A model generated the notes under the pieces. The model saw nothing but the letters and a program-made list of their open reading frames with translations. It made no database searches and was not told the DNA's origin. This document shows positions 6,806-14,943 of a stretch of DNA of 26,253 bases, one piece after another. A program made the translations under genes and the position numbers. This DNA comes from an uncultured Fibrobacter sp. (GTDB lineage: Bacteria; Fibrobacterota; Fibrobacteria; Fibrobacterales; Fibrobacteraceae). Within the stretch, counting starts at the first letter, position 1. Every line of letters begins with the position of its first letter. The stretch spans positions 1-26,253 of the forward strand of contig CALATK010000023.1 of the NCBI GenBank assembly GCA_937891805.1, written 5' to 3'.

Positions 6806-8106
6806 TAGATATTGTTCTCTATCTCATTTTTGTCAGAAAGTAAAGGAGACTTACTCACATCATTATTATTTGCATTTTCGTCATTCACTCTTAATATATC
6901 AGGATAATCTAAATCTTGTTTTATATTCAAATTTGCAAATCTATGTATCGGATCCGTTAGTTTCGGTACATAAAATGAAGAGCCCAAGGATTTCGTTAAA
7001 CGCTCTCCTAAAAGATTTAGAGAAGCAAGGCTTTCTGTATTGGGTAAGCATTTTGAAAAAGACGTTAATCCTTCATAAGATTTTGATACAGACCGCGAAA
7101 AATCTGATAATTGTTCAACAAAAGGTTGAAATGGATTTTTGATTGTCGAAATGCCAGAACAAGCACTGAGTGGATTTTCCGAAAAAATAGACGCACTCAA
7201 AGAAATTCCAACTCCATCAATTGTTCGTTCCGCAGTCTTTTTCTTTTCCTCTTCCGTTATTTCAACTGTGTCTAATTTTCTAATAGCATCATCAATAATT
7301 TTTTGCATTTCCTTGCATTTTTTCAAACATTCTTCATATTCATTTGGGGGAATAATGCGGTTATGTGCGATATCACACCGATATTCATATAATTTTTCCC
7401 AATTAAATTTGAATTTTTCAGAATCACAATCAACTAGGGCGTTAAAATACCTATCCCAGTTATTTTTCGGAATAAATAATCTTAATTCCTTCTTTTCTTC
7501 TTCTGTAATATCTTTATCAATATATTTCTTTAACTCATCAATTACATTTCCACTCTTATCAGCATAAGGGATAGTTAGGAAATAAGATAGTTGAATGAAA
7601 TCAAGATGATAAAGGCAATCATTGTTCCATTTATATTCGCTATCCTTTACTGTTTTTCTTACATCTTGAGGCGTTGCTTCATACCATTTCATTCCCAAAG
7701 TTTCAAGCATAAATTTGGAAATCAGCTTACGGATAGAATTTTCTAGTGTATAAATATCCGAGTATAGTTTTTCAGAACGACTTTTAGCAAAATCATTTCG
7801 AAGTTCAAGAATTGCAATGTTTTTCTGATTTTCATCTTTAATATTGCTAATTACCTGACGAAACATCTTTAATAATTTTGCGGGTTCGTCATCCGAGTTT
7901 GATGAAAACGTAATTGTATAAACAACACCTTCGGATTCTTTTGTCTTCTTTTCCGATATTTTAATCTTGCTTTGTTCATTTTCATAAGATAAAGTGTCTT
8001 TGACTAAAGATAATTCTGATGCGTCCAAAAACGACCTTAATTTCGCCTTGCTTTTGCATATAACACATTCAGAACTTACTGAAAAAATATATTCAATTTC
8101 TTTCAT
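6805..8106 (-). CDS. HEPN-domain protein (Swt1/ApeA-like HEPN), candidate RNase or its regulator
   Basis: This 433-residue AT-rich gene encodes a mostly helical, charged protein. Residues ~115-280 look like a HEPN four-helix domain, with the diagnostic R-x4-H motif RCDIAH at 243-248 in the context WEKLYEYRCDIAHNR. In HEPN families this motif forms the RNase site. The N-terminal ~110 residues are beta-rich and unassigned. The C-terminal third is low-complexity and rich in S, N and L, with no recognised domain. The gene follows an hsdS remnant and precedes hsdR, all co-oriented. The SD site is weak (AAAGG about 10 nt upstream). HEPN assignment is fairly firm from the motif; RNase activity and any guarding of the R-M system are inference. 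Confidence 0.65.
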   Translation of the reverse strand: MKEIEYIFSVSSECVICKSKAKLRSFLDASELSLVKDTLSYENEQSKIKISEKKTKESEGVVYTITFSSNSDDEPAKLLKMFRQVISNIKDENQKNIAILELRNDFAKSRSEKLYSDIYTLENSIRKLISKFMLETLGMKWYEATPQDVRKTVKDSEYKWNNDCLYHLDFIQLSYFLTIPYADKSGNVIDELKKYIDKDITEEEKKELRLFIPKNNWDRYFNALVDCDSEKFKFNWEKLYEYRCDIAHNRIIPPNEYEECLKKCKEMQKIIDDAIRKLDTVEITEEEKKKTAERTIDGVGISLSASIFSENPLSACSGISTIKNPFQPFVEQLSDFSRSVSKSYEGLTSFSKCLPNTESLASLNLLGERLTKSLGSSFYVPKLTDPIHRFANLNIKQDLDYPDILRVNDENANNNDVSKSPLLSDKNEIENNI

Positions 8107-8126
8107 ATCACACTAGCCTTTTCCCT

Positions 8127-8205
8127 TCACCATTGCTTGGCAAGAAGTTTTTTATCAAGTTTTATTCCCGCTCTTTGAAATTCATAGGTTGTTGCATAAT
8201 TGAGC
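8127..8205 (-). pseudogene. Remnant of an hsdS 3' end
   Basis: The minus-strand bases align with the 3' end of the intact hsdS at 11691-11753: about two thirds of positions agree, mostly with transitions as differences. The intact gene reads QLENYKKQKQGLMQKLLTGQW; the remnant reads QPMNFKERE, stop, NLIK and, after a 1-nt loss, KLLAKQW. One internal stop and one frameshift mark it as dead. It lies directly after the AlbA_2 stop and 20 bp before the HEPN start. An alternative is that a T-run indel at 8211-8215 truncated the AlbA_2 gene, which would otherwise continue into this stretch. Confidence 0.6.
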
Positions 8206-8208
8206 CCT

Positions 8209-8970
8209 TTAAAAATCTTTTATATCAATAAAATTATAACCTCGCTGCAATAGAACATTTAATTTCAAACACAAATTATGATTGTTCTCCCATATTTCAT
8301 CAACAGTAGAGATTGGTAAACCAATAGACAAGTTATCATTGCAAAAGAGTTTAAATTCATTCTCTGATTTATCAATCCATTCATAGGTCCATTCTGCCTG
8401 AGCATTTCCCTTAGGCGTTGGATAAATACGAACCTTGCTCCGTTCAGGAATGAATTTCTTCAATTTAAGATACATCGCTCTTGTTTTATTATCCATCATT
8501 CTCTTTTCAACCTCTTCAAATATCATAAATTGATTGCCATAGGCCGTTCGATACGGGAAACTATATTGTCGCCGATCTCTATCTAGGCAAACACCGACAA
8601 GATTTATAGACGGTTCAACATTTATTGCTACAACAAGATTGCCAGAAACTTCAATCGGTACGACTTGAACATCTATTTTAGGGGAGATAATTTCAGAAAT
8701 GTGTGTATGGACTGTCTTTCTGATTTCTTCAACATTTATGCCGGGAACAAAACCGGAAGCAACTTTCTTTACTCCATCGGATTTTTCCGCCACGCCAATC
8801 AGCAAAGTTCCACCAAATGTATTGGCGAAAGCAGCCAAATCGATTGCGATATCTTCTAACTTTTTAGAATTGAAAGACTGCTTATAATCCCAATGTATAC
8901 TTTCTGAAGTCTCACCCAAGTGGATAAGACTTTCGAAATCTTGCGATGTTTTAAAAGGTTGATAAAGCAT
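8209..8970 (-). CDS. AlbA_2 (Schlafen-like) domain protein
   Basis: Residues ~15-165 match the AlbA_2 fold: ESIHWDYKQSF, then the hallmark LAAFANTFGGTLLIGVAE, a nucleic-acid or nucleotide-binding loop, and later a Y-R-x-A-Y-G-N-Q segment. AlbA_2 domains relate to Schlafen nuclease cores and recur in R-M and other defence loci. The C-terminal ~90 residues are unassigned, and there is no C-terminal ATPase domain as in longer family members. The start follows the DUF2806 stop by 2 nt (TAACTATG), so the two are probably translationally coupled. The protein may be C-terminally shortened, because a 1-nt change in the A5/T5 run at the stop would add 28 codons. Function is unknown. Confidence 0.75.
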   Translation of the reverse strand: MLYQPFKTSQDFESLIHLGETSESIHWDYKQSFNSKKLEDIAIDLAAFANTFGGTLLIGVAEKSDGVKKVASGFVPGINVEEIRKTVHTHISEIISPKIDVQVVPIEVSGNLVVAINVEPSINLVGVCLDRDRRQYSFPYRTAYGNQFMIFEEVEKRMMDNKTRAMYLKLKKFIPERSKVRIYPTPKGNAQAEWTYEWIDKSENEFKLFCNDNLSIGLPISTVDEIWENNHNLCLKLNVLLQRGYNFIDIKDF

Positions 8971-8972
8971 AG

Positions 8973-9977
8973 TTAAACAGCAGCACCATTTGCTTCTATT
9001 TTCGTTAGATTTCGAGAGTAATGAATGAGTCCATTTTCAACAGATAGGACATCCGCGTAATACACTTCAAAGCCCAGCTTCGAAATGCGCTCACCTAGCA
9101 TTTGAAGCATTTTCATATTAGTTTCATCATCGCATAGTTTTTTTACTTCTTTTCCTATTCGCGTAAGAGTACATACTCCATTTATGGTAAGTTCTTTTGA
9201 CGAATCAATATTTTTTACAAGAAGCATTTTTTTGTTATTTGCGCATAGCAAAACTTTTTCAAAAGAATCTGTTCTAGCAGTTGTATAGCTCATTCCCATG
9301 CCGATAGATTCTGCACCCTGAACAACATCCATTTCTTGCAATGCAAGTAATTCATCATATGTCAAAGGCATTTTTTCATCAGTATTCTCACCTCGATAGT
9401 AAAAATCACCAATAACATTTTTCATCAATTTTGAAATAAGTTGCGCTTCGCTAGGGGTTATATTGCTCATCCAATCAAGAAATTTATAAGAAAATCTTCC
9501 AGGTGACGCAAATTCTCCTGCAAGAACTTTTCCCCACAATCTTAACGCATCTTCATCAGTAAATTCTTGTGCACGCTTCTTCCATTTATTAAGCCAATCT
9601 TCGCTTGGAATTTCTGACGGTTTTTCGTCCACTAAATTTTCATCTTGTATATACTCGCCTGCATATTCTACGGCTCTTGCTATAGATATTTCTTCTTTAA
9701 CAATTTCACGAATTTTTGAATTCATCGTTTCCGAAGCAATTTGCTCAATCTGCGGAACAATTTCCGCATCTGCAAATTGTTCTTTATCTAAAGAAATCTG
9801 AAGTTGCTTTGCTTCATTATTAATTTTTATTGTTTCTAGTTTTTCTTCTCGAAGGCACTCTAAACGAGCTTTATTTTCGCGTTTCATTTGCCACGGACGC
9901 AGAAGTGCAGAAATACCTTTATCAACAACGGTATCCCACATTTTTTCCAACAATGATGACGAAAAATTAAAATTCAT
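8973..9977 (-). CDS. DUF2806-like protein
   Basis: The 334-residue protein has a basic, charged N-terminal helix region (residues ~25-65), then EIPSEDWLNKWKKRAQEFTD and LRLWGKVLAGEFASPGRFS. The order 'W...E-D-x-x-x-LWG-x-x-LAGE-x-x-x-PG-x-FS' is the recognisable core of DUF2806/TIGR03899-type proteins, which are frequent in prokaryotic defence islands and whose role is unknown. The C-terminal half is mixed alpha/beta. No transmembrane segment is seen. A strong AGGAGG site lies 5 nt before ATG 9977, so this gene may be expressed more than its neighbours. It sits 12 nt after the preceding unknown gene and 2 nt before the AlbA_2 gene. Confidence 0.65.
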   Translation of the reverse strand: MNFNFSSSLLEKMWDTVVDKGISALLRPWQMKRENKARLECLREEKLETIKINNEAKQLQISLDKEQFADAEIVPQIEQIASETMNSKIREIVKEEISIARAVEYAGEYIQDENLVDEKPSEIPSEDWLNKWKKRAQEFTDEDALRLWGKVLAGEFASPGRFSYKFLDWMSNITPSEAQLISKLMKNVIGDFYYRGENTDEKMPLTYDELLALQEMDVVQGAESIGMGMSYTTARTDSFEKVLLCANNKKMLLVKNIDSSKELTINGVCTLTRIGKEVKKLCDDETNMKMLQMLGERISKLGFEVYYADVLSVENGLIHYSRNLTKIEANGAAV

Positions 9978-9989
9978 TTTTCCTCCTAT

Positions 9990-10730
9990 TTAACATGCGT
10001 CAAAATTAAAAACCTTAGCAATTTGTTCACATTCAGAATCAATCTCAATATCCAAATAGCCATCTTTATTCATTCGCTGAAACAAATCTTTATTAAACTT
10101 GATTATATTGTCCCTAGTATTTTCTTTATTTTCTAAAATCAAATCAACAATATTTTTATTGTTGGACATTTTTTCAATAATTGGAGAATATTCATTCAAT
10201 ATTTCATTTTCCTTGACATATCTAAGCCTGGCATCAAACCATTCCTTAAAATTTGAAATTTTGCACACACTTTCTAAAATTTCAAATATCAATTGCTTTG
10301 AAACCTTATGGGACGGAATTCTTAATTCAGAAGGTAGATAATCACTAATTATATCCGTCCCTTCACCAATCTTATCCTTCTGGATTTCGATATGAAGATG
10401 CGGAGCTGTATGCGTCCAAAGATTAGGATTTTCTTTTACATCAAAATCATATCGCAAATAAATCCATTTATCCGAATCTGCTTCAGCATATTTTATAATT
10501 GAGGTAACGCAAAATTTTTTCACTTTGTTGTCTTTTTTTTCCAAATAAATAAGACAAGAACAATTGGGCATTATTAAAAATTCATTTTCTCCCATTTTGT
10601 TTTTTTCGTAATACTGTGAAATATTTTCAGTATCAGATTTCCTGTAATCAACAACCTCATGGGGATAAAAAAAACTATCCCTATTCTGTGTATTTTGATA
10701 AAAGAAAGACATTAGATAATTGTTAAACAC
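9990..10730 (-). CDS. Unrecognised protein, 246 residues, GTG start
   Basis: I do not recognise this AT-rich gene. Visible features are an aromatic-rich N-terminus (SFFYQ, SFFYP), a beta-rich middle with WIYLRYDFDV, a histidine cluster HTAPHLHIEI around residues 110-119, and a long helical C-terminal half rich in N, K and E. The two His-x-His pairs could bind metal, but no known motif follows. The GTG at 10730 overlaps the upstream gene's stop region by 8 nt and has AAGGAG 10 nt before it. An ATG at 10712 would remove six residues but has no better site. It is probably co-translated with the preceding gene, which suggests joint function. Confidence 0.55.
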   Translation of the reverse strand: MFNNYLMSFFYQNTQNRDSFFYPHEVVDYRKSDTENISQYYEKNKMGENEFLIMPNCSCLIYLEKKDNKVKKFCVTSIIKYAEADSDKWIYLRYDFDVKENPNLWTHTAPHLHIEIQKDKIGEGTDIISDYLPSELRIPSHKVSKQLIFEILESVCKISNFKEWFDARLRYVKENEILNEYSPIIEKMSNNKNIVDLILENKENTRDNIIKFNKDLFQRMNKDGYLDIEIDSECEQIAKVFNFDAC

Positions 10731-11667
10731 TTTCTATAAGCTCCTTGAATTTATCTAACGCATCTTGGTTGGGAATATACATATTTACTTCTTTAAACTT
10801 TTTTTCATACATCAAATAACTGTAAAAAGAAATTCTATCTGATGGAAGATACCCCGGTTTGTCATTTTTTATGGGTATGGAGAAAATGCGATTGACGCAT
10901 CGATGCAAAAATAAATCTATATAAGAAGCAAAGAAAAAATTATCCCTGGGAAATTTCAACGCTCTCGTTATAAAACAATATTCTGACTCAAATTGAACGC
11001 CTCTTGACTGCAATAGATTATGGAATTGATGTTTGAAAGATTCTTCAGTATCGAAAGTTTGTGATGGAAAACAAGCAGACTTTATTGCATCTTCAAAATT
11101 TGATGGAATAAAAGAAAAATTAGGTACCAAAGAATATTTAAGCATAGAAAAATCTTGGCGCAAAAATTCAATTACATCATCAAAACATGAAATCTTTAAG
11201 CCAAGACATAAAGCTGCCTGCCTTTTGGTCAACAATTTTGAACTATATAAAATTTTTTCCAATTCCCACCGGTTGTATATATCCCCATCACCATGAATTC
11301 GTGGATTAATTTGAACAATTTCATCCAAAGCAGAATCATCTATGCCAAAAATAGAAGTAAAATCCTTTTTAGACATAGTCCCATTTTGCAATGAATTAAA
11401 CCGCTCGTTCCAAACACTATCCGCTTCTTTTATAGAATAATTTGTATATCTATACCCATTATTAATCCATTCCTGTTGCATAAGATCTTCAAATGAATCG
11501 TAAAAATACCCTATTACTTTCTTATTTTTGCACTCAAAAAAATCAGATACCAGCATAGGGAACATTTCGAACCCTTTTTTCTCCCGAATAGGATCATCAT
11601 ACTCAATGATTGCAAATGTTGACCAATCACGGGCATCTCTGCAAACTTTTACATTATGAATTTTCAT
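10723..11667 (-). CDS. Unrecognised protein, 314 residues, possible internal helix-turn-helix
   Basis: No family is recognised. From ATG 11667 (AAAGGAG 6-7 nt upstream) it begins MKIHNVKVCRDARDWSTFAI, a beta-rich stretch. Residues ~160-185 (LTKRQAALCLGLKISCFDDV) look like a helix-turn-helix. The C-terminal part holds an aromatic stretch (RDNFFFASYIDLF) and ends in charged helices. A nine-codon 5' extension to 11694 is rejected because it overlaps hsdS2 and lacks a ribosome site. It lies 11 nt after hsdS2 and overlaps the next unknown gene by 8 nt. Low GC matches the rest of the inserted block. Confidence 0.55.
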   Translation of the reverse strand: MKIHNVKVCRDARDWSTFAIIEYDDPIREKKGFEMFPMLVSDFFECKNKKVIGYFYDSFEDLMQQEWINNGYRYTNYSIKEADSVWNERFNSLQNGTMSKKDFTSIFGIDDSALDEIVQINPRIHGDGDIYNRWELEKILYSSKLLTKRQAALCLGLKISCFDDVIEFLRQDFSMLKYSLVPNFSFIPSNFEDAIKSACFPSQTFDTEESFKHQFHNLLQSRGVQFESEYCFITRALKFPRDNFFFASYIDLFLHRCVNRIFSIPIKNDKPGYLPSDRISFYSYLMYEKKFKEVNMYIPNQDALDKFKELIESV

Positions 11668-11678
11668 TTTATTCTCCT

Positions 11679-12809
11679 TTATTTCACTCGCCATTGACCG
11701 GTGAGGAGTTTTTGCATCAAGCCTTGTTTCTGCTTTTTGTAGTTTTCAAGTTGCTGTTTGAGAAGAGAAAGCTCTAGCGAATGATTATGCAAAATACAGA
11801 CTATACTTTGTTGTTCTTTTTCATTTGGCAACTGAACTTTCATATTAAAAAAATCTTCTTTCGATACATTCAGCAATCCATGATTACGAGCGCCTTCCCT
11901 GCAAATCAAAGCTAATTGATTGTTTAGACAGCCCGATTCAAAAAGGAATACAAAAAAATCAGAATAAGACTGGTATTCCTTTTTTAGGGAAAAACACAAG
12001 TACAATGTTGAAAGGACGCCTAATTCGTATTTATCCAATCGTTTAACAACGCCATAAGGATAACCCGTAGAGTAACTTCTATTGTAGGCAAAATCACCTT
12101 TTTTCAACAAGTAATATCCAGAAGTATTTGACGAAGCAATTTTTTTCTTGTAATATTCTTGTTGATTTACCAAACCATATTGAGCTGAGGAAGTCAATAT
12201 ATTGGTATTTCCGTTTTTATTCTTCCTATTTACAACTTCAAATACATTTTTTAGTGCAAACGTATTCCATTTTGAATTTGATGAGTTAATAACTATAAGT
12301 TTATTCATCAACTGATTAAAATGATTTTCTTTCGCATCGATGAGTTTTTCCATTTTTTCGATGGCGGAGTCCCAGACCGAAAGCGTCGCCGCAATCTTCT
12401 TCTGCTCTTCGAGTGGGGGCAAAAGAAATGCCACCTTATTAATAGTTTCTACGGATATTCCTGGCTGAGCTTGTCCTGTTGCATATTGGTTTAAATTTGC
12501 AAAAAGCAACGCGTAATACAACCAAATAGAATTATTGCCATTTTTGGGAGATGCAACTACAGCATGTTCAGTTGCGTAGAATTTACCCTGCGCCAAATTG
12601 ACATTTCCACACAAAGCTCCTTGCCGTCCAATAATTGGGAAAAATCCTTCATGCGAAAAATTCGGGACAAATCCTCTAGTTCCATTTCCTCCAAAACAAG
12701 GATAGATATTAACAGGATCCTGCTTTGCAGCAATCATTTGTGCAGAAATAAATTTTCCTGCTTTGAGCAAAGCAACATCTTCTAACTTCACTTTTTTCCA
12801 TCCAGCCAT
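11679..12809 (-). CDS. hsdS: Type I R-M specificity subunit, full length, two target-recognition domains
   Basis: The 376-residue protein has the standard HsdS plan. TRD1 covers residues 1-130, then conserved region 1 (LPPLEEQKKIAATLSVWDSA and the coiled helix that follows), TRD2 at ~190-320, then conserved region 2 (LPNEKEQQSIVCILHN and a final helix ending LMQKLLTGQWRVK). It directs the M and R subunits to a bipartite DNA site. The gene is AT-rich, unlike hsdM and hsdR, so it was probably acquired or shuffled. It starts 3 nt after the DUF3800 stop with only a weak AGG. It is the second S gene of the locus, about 5 kb from hsdM, and its 3' end is repeated in decayed form at 8127-8205. Confidence 0.92.
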   Translation of the reverse strand: MAGWKKVKLEDVALLKAGKFISAQMIAAKQDPVNIYPCFGGNGTRGFVPNFSHEGFFPIIGRQGALCGNVNLAQGKFYATEHAVVASPKNGNNSIWLYYALLFANLNQYATGQAQPGISVETINKVAFLLPPLEEQKKIAATLSVWDSAIEKMEKLIDAKENHFNQLMNKLIVINSSNSKWNTFALKNVFEVVNRKNKNGNTNILTSSAQYGLVNQQEYYKKKIASSNTSGYYLLKKGDFAYNRSYSTGYPYGVVKRLDKYELGVLSTLYLCFSLKKEYQSYSDFFVFLFESGCLNNQLALICREGARNHGLLNVSKEDFFNMKVQLPNEKEQQSIVCILHNHSLELSLLKQQLENYKKQKQGLMQKLLTGQWRVK

Positions 12810-12812
12810 ATT

Positions 12813-13955
12813 CTACCTGTATTCATTCAAATCATTTAAAATTCTTGACGTTTCGCCATCAATAAAGCCAATAGCATCCGAAGAAAATCTAGCAGATATT
12901 ACCTGATGCATTTTTTTCAATCGTTTCAAAGACGGTATAGTCTGTCCTAAAATAAACAGATAATGATCTTTTACATCTTTCATCGAACAAGGGATCTTTA
13001 TCCCTTCAGACGATGACACCAACATAACGCCTTCTTCCCGTAATAATGAAATTACTTCTCTACTAACTTTTTCAGCACTGTAATCGCTGTAACCTCGATA
13101 ATTCAACCAGTCTTTTATCTCATCTCTATAACAATACTTATTTGGATCTTCGTATAGCAGAGTTCCCTTTAAGTAGTCCAGAGTCTCACATGCAACCGCT
13201 CTCTCCTCATTACGTTTATTTTCTTCAAGAAATTGATTTACCGATTCCAAAGCCACATTCAGAATTTCATCATCAATTTGTTGACCAACATTAGAAACAT
13301 CGGAAGCCTTCATTTTCATCCAATCCGGTTCGCCAACAACAAGAGAACCTTTCCATATTGGATCTAGTATATTCTTCACATCTTTTAATTCGTCATTATA
13401 ATACTTCCGAATCGAACCACCCATCAAATCGGATAGTTGTACAAGAATTTCTGATTTGGGAGAACGCATCTGTATTTCAGGAGCAAATAAATCAACCTGG
13501 CTTTTCTTTGCCACCACCGATTCAATGTATTTAACAAATGATTCACGATACTTTGAATCGCCAAACGTATCAAAGGTCAAATCGACATTGCCGTATATTC
13601 TAACAACCTCTGACACAAGAAGACGTTCTATGTATTTATAAAATGTGGGATGATATCTAAACCACTGCGCCGTTTTATCAAAATCATCCTTTTTGACATG
13701 GATTGTTACAATAGAAACACTCCATGACGCTATTTGGTTTAACATTTCATATCTTTTTCTATCATCTTTTATTCTGTTTGATTTTAATTCGGGCAGATTA
13801 TATTTTTCAAGCAAGGCCTTAAGCTTATCTTCAATTTCAGAAATATCGCCTTCACGAATAAGTGTTGCACAAATCAAAAAAGTATCTGAAGCCCCACTTG
13901 AAAAATGCGGGTCTCCACTTTCATCAATAAAAGCATGAAATACAGATTTAGCCAT
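12813..13955 (-). CDS. DUF3800 protein (RNase H-like fold)
   Basis: The N-terminus carries FIDESGDPHF, the acidic pair that opens DUF3800 proteins. A further acidic motif, QLSDLMGGSIRKYY, appears near residue 180. These fit an RNase H-like predicted nuclease, a family common in R-M and phage-defence neighbourhoods. The C-terminal ~130 residues are helical and may form a winged helix (YSAEKVSREVISLLREEGV). ATG 13955 is chosen because GGAGG lies 5 nt upstream; it overlaps the dprA stop by 8 nt. A TTG at 13967 would only add four residues. Low GC marks this gene as the right boundary of the AT-rich part of the island. Substrate is unknown. Confidence 0.8.
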   Translation of the reverse strand: MAKSVFHAFIDESGDPHFSSGASDTFLICATLIREGDISEIEDKLKALLEKYNLPELKSNRIKDDRKRYEMLNQIASWSVSIVTIHVKKDDFDKTAQWFRYHPTFYKYIERLLVSEVVRIYGNVDLTFDTFGDSKYRESFVKYIESVVAKKSQVDLFAPEIQMRSPKSEILVQLSDLMGGSIRKYYNDELKDVKNILDPIWKGSLVVGEPDWMKMKASDVSNVGQQIDDEILNVALESVNQFLEENKRNEERAVACETLDYLKGTLLYEDPNKYCYRDEIKDWLNYRGYSDYSAEKVSREVISLLREEGVMLVSSSEGIKIPCSMKDVKDHYLFILGQTIPSLKRLKKMHQVISARFSSDAIGFIDGETSRILNDLNEYR

Positions 13956-14943
13956 CTCCGCCTCCAAACAAGTCTAGCGTTTCCGAATCTTTTTTCTTTT
14001 TCTTCGCACTATATTTCGCTTGCTTTTCAGAAACATGCTGCAATGCGGGCTCAGTCTTGGACAGTTCAATGATATTGTCCTCTATTTTTATGGGGATGCA
14101 TCCTTTTTCTATAAGTGCGTTGTTAGCGTTTTTTTCGTCTGCACCGGGCTCGCGGATAAAAATCTTCCTACCGCGTTTCAGACCTTCTATAACGCCAGAC
14201 CACGTACCACCACCATTATTCGATTCAGCGACATAAATTTCATCGGCCATGCCGTAAATCAGCGTGTTTCTATCCATCGCCAACCAAGTGGACCAAGGCA
14301 TTTTCGGGGCATACGCACTTACCACCAGCACTTTGCCTTCTACGATTTGCTTGTAGTACTGTTTGAAACCTGTCGAGAAAGTCAATATTCCTTGCGGCAA
14401 TACGATTATGCTAGAGCCTTCCGCCTTGACTGCAGCATCCAATGCTTCGCGATCGACACCCTTGGCAAAGCCGCTTACAACAACCTTGCCTTCTTCGGCA
14501 ACTTTCTTTGAAATTTTTCGAGTGAAGTCAATTGAAATTTCACTGGCAGCGCGGGCACCGACAACGGCTGCTGTCGGCTGGTTCAACAGAGCGATGTTCC
14601 CCTTTGCATAAAGCAAAACAGGGCAACCGTTCATTTTCAGGTTTTTCTTGAGTGTCTGCGGGAATTCAGGGGACATGGAAGGAATTAGCGAGTACCCCTG
14701 ATTAATCAGGTTCTCTGCCATAAAGGCGTTATTGGGTAGCTGTTCCTTTGCTCTCGAAAGGGCGTCAATATCCTTGATATCAAGACCGAGTTTAGAATTC
14801 CACTCAGATTCGTTCAGACCAAAAAAGTCAACAACCGTCTTTTTTTGCTTATGGCACCAGCTGAGTATATCGTTTTTTACCGCTGTCTTGATTGCGGCAT
14901 GGGCAAGGGCCATCCAGTAGGCATATTCGTTCAGATTGTTCAT
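13948..14943 (-). CDS. DprA-like (SLOG/Rossmann) protein with C-terminal clamp-like motif
   Basis: The 331-residue protein has the DprA Rossmann core: AAVVGARAAS, VVVSGFAKGVDREALDAA, SIIVLPQGI and a late RNTLIYGMADEIYV. Classical DprA binds single-stranded DNA and loads RecA, while SLOG proteins in conflict systems may bind or make nucleotides. The N-terminal ~100 residues are helical, as in DprA. No C-terminal winged helix is seen; instead a Lys-rich linker ends in TLDLF (322-326), like a beta-clamp-binding peptide. The start overlaps the recQ-PRTase stop by 4 nt (ATGA), implying translational coupling and a shared job. Its place inside an hsd operon argues for a defence variant rather than the housekeeping transformation gene. 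Confidence 0.85.
   Translation of the reverse strand: MNNLNEYAYWMALAHAAIKTAVKNDILSWCHKQKKTVVDFFGLNESEWNSKLGLDIKDIDALSRAKEQLPNNAFMAENLINQGYSLIPSMSPEFPQTLKKNLKMNGCPVLLYAKGNIALLNQPTAAVVGARAASEISIDFTRKISKKVAEEGKVVVSGFAKGVDREALDAAVKAEGSSIIVLPQGILTFSTGFKQYYKQIVEGKVLVVSAYAPKMPWSTWLAMDRNTLIYGMADEIYVAESNNGGGTWSGVIEGLKRGRKIFIREPGADEKNANNALIEKGCIPIKIEDNIIELSKTEPALQHVSEKQAKYSAKKKKKDSETLDLFGGGDG

Noticed and set aside
11668..11694. Nine-codon 5' extension of the 314-residue unknown protein
   Set aside because: It overlaps the end of hsdS2 and lacks an SD site, while ATG 11667 has AAAGGAG at good spacing.
13956..13967. Upstream TTG start for the DUF3800 gene
   Set aside because: The GGAGG that would serve translation lies inside this extension and is correctly spaced for ATG 13955.
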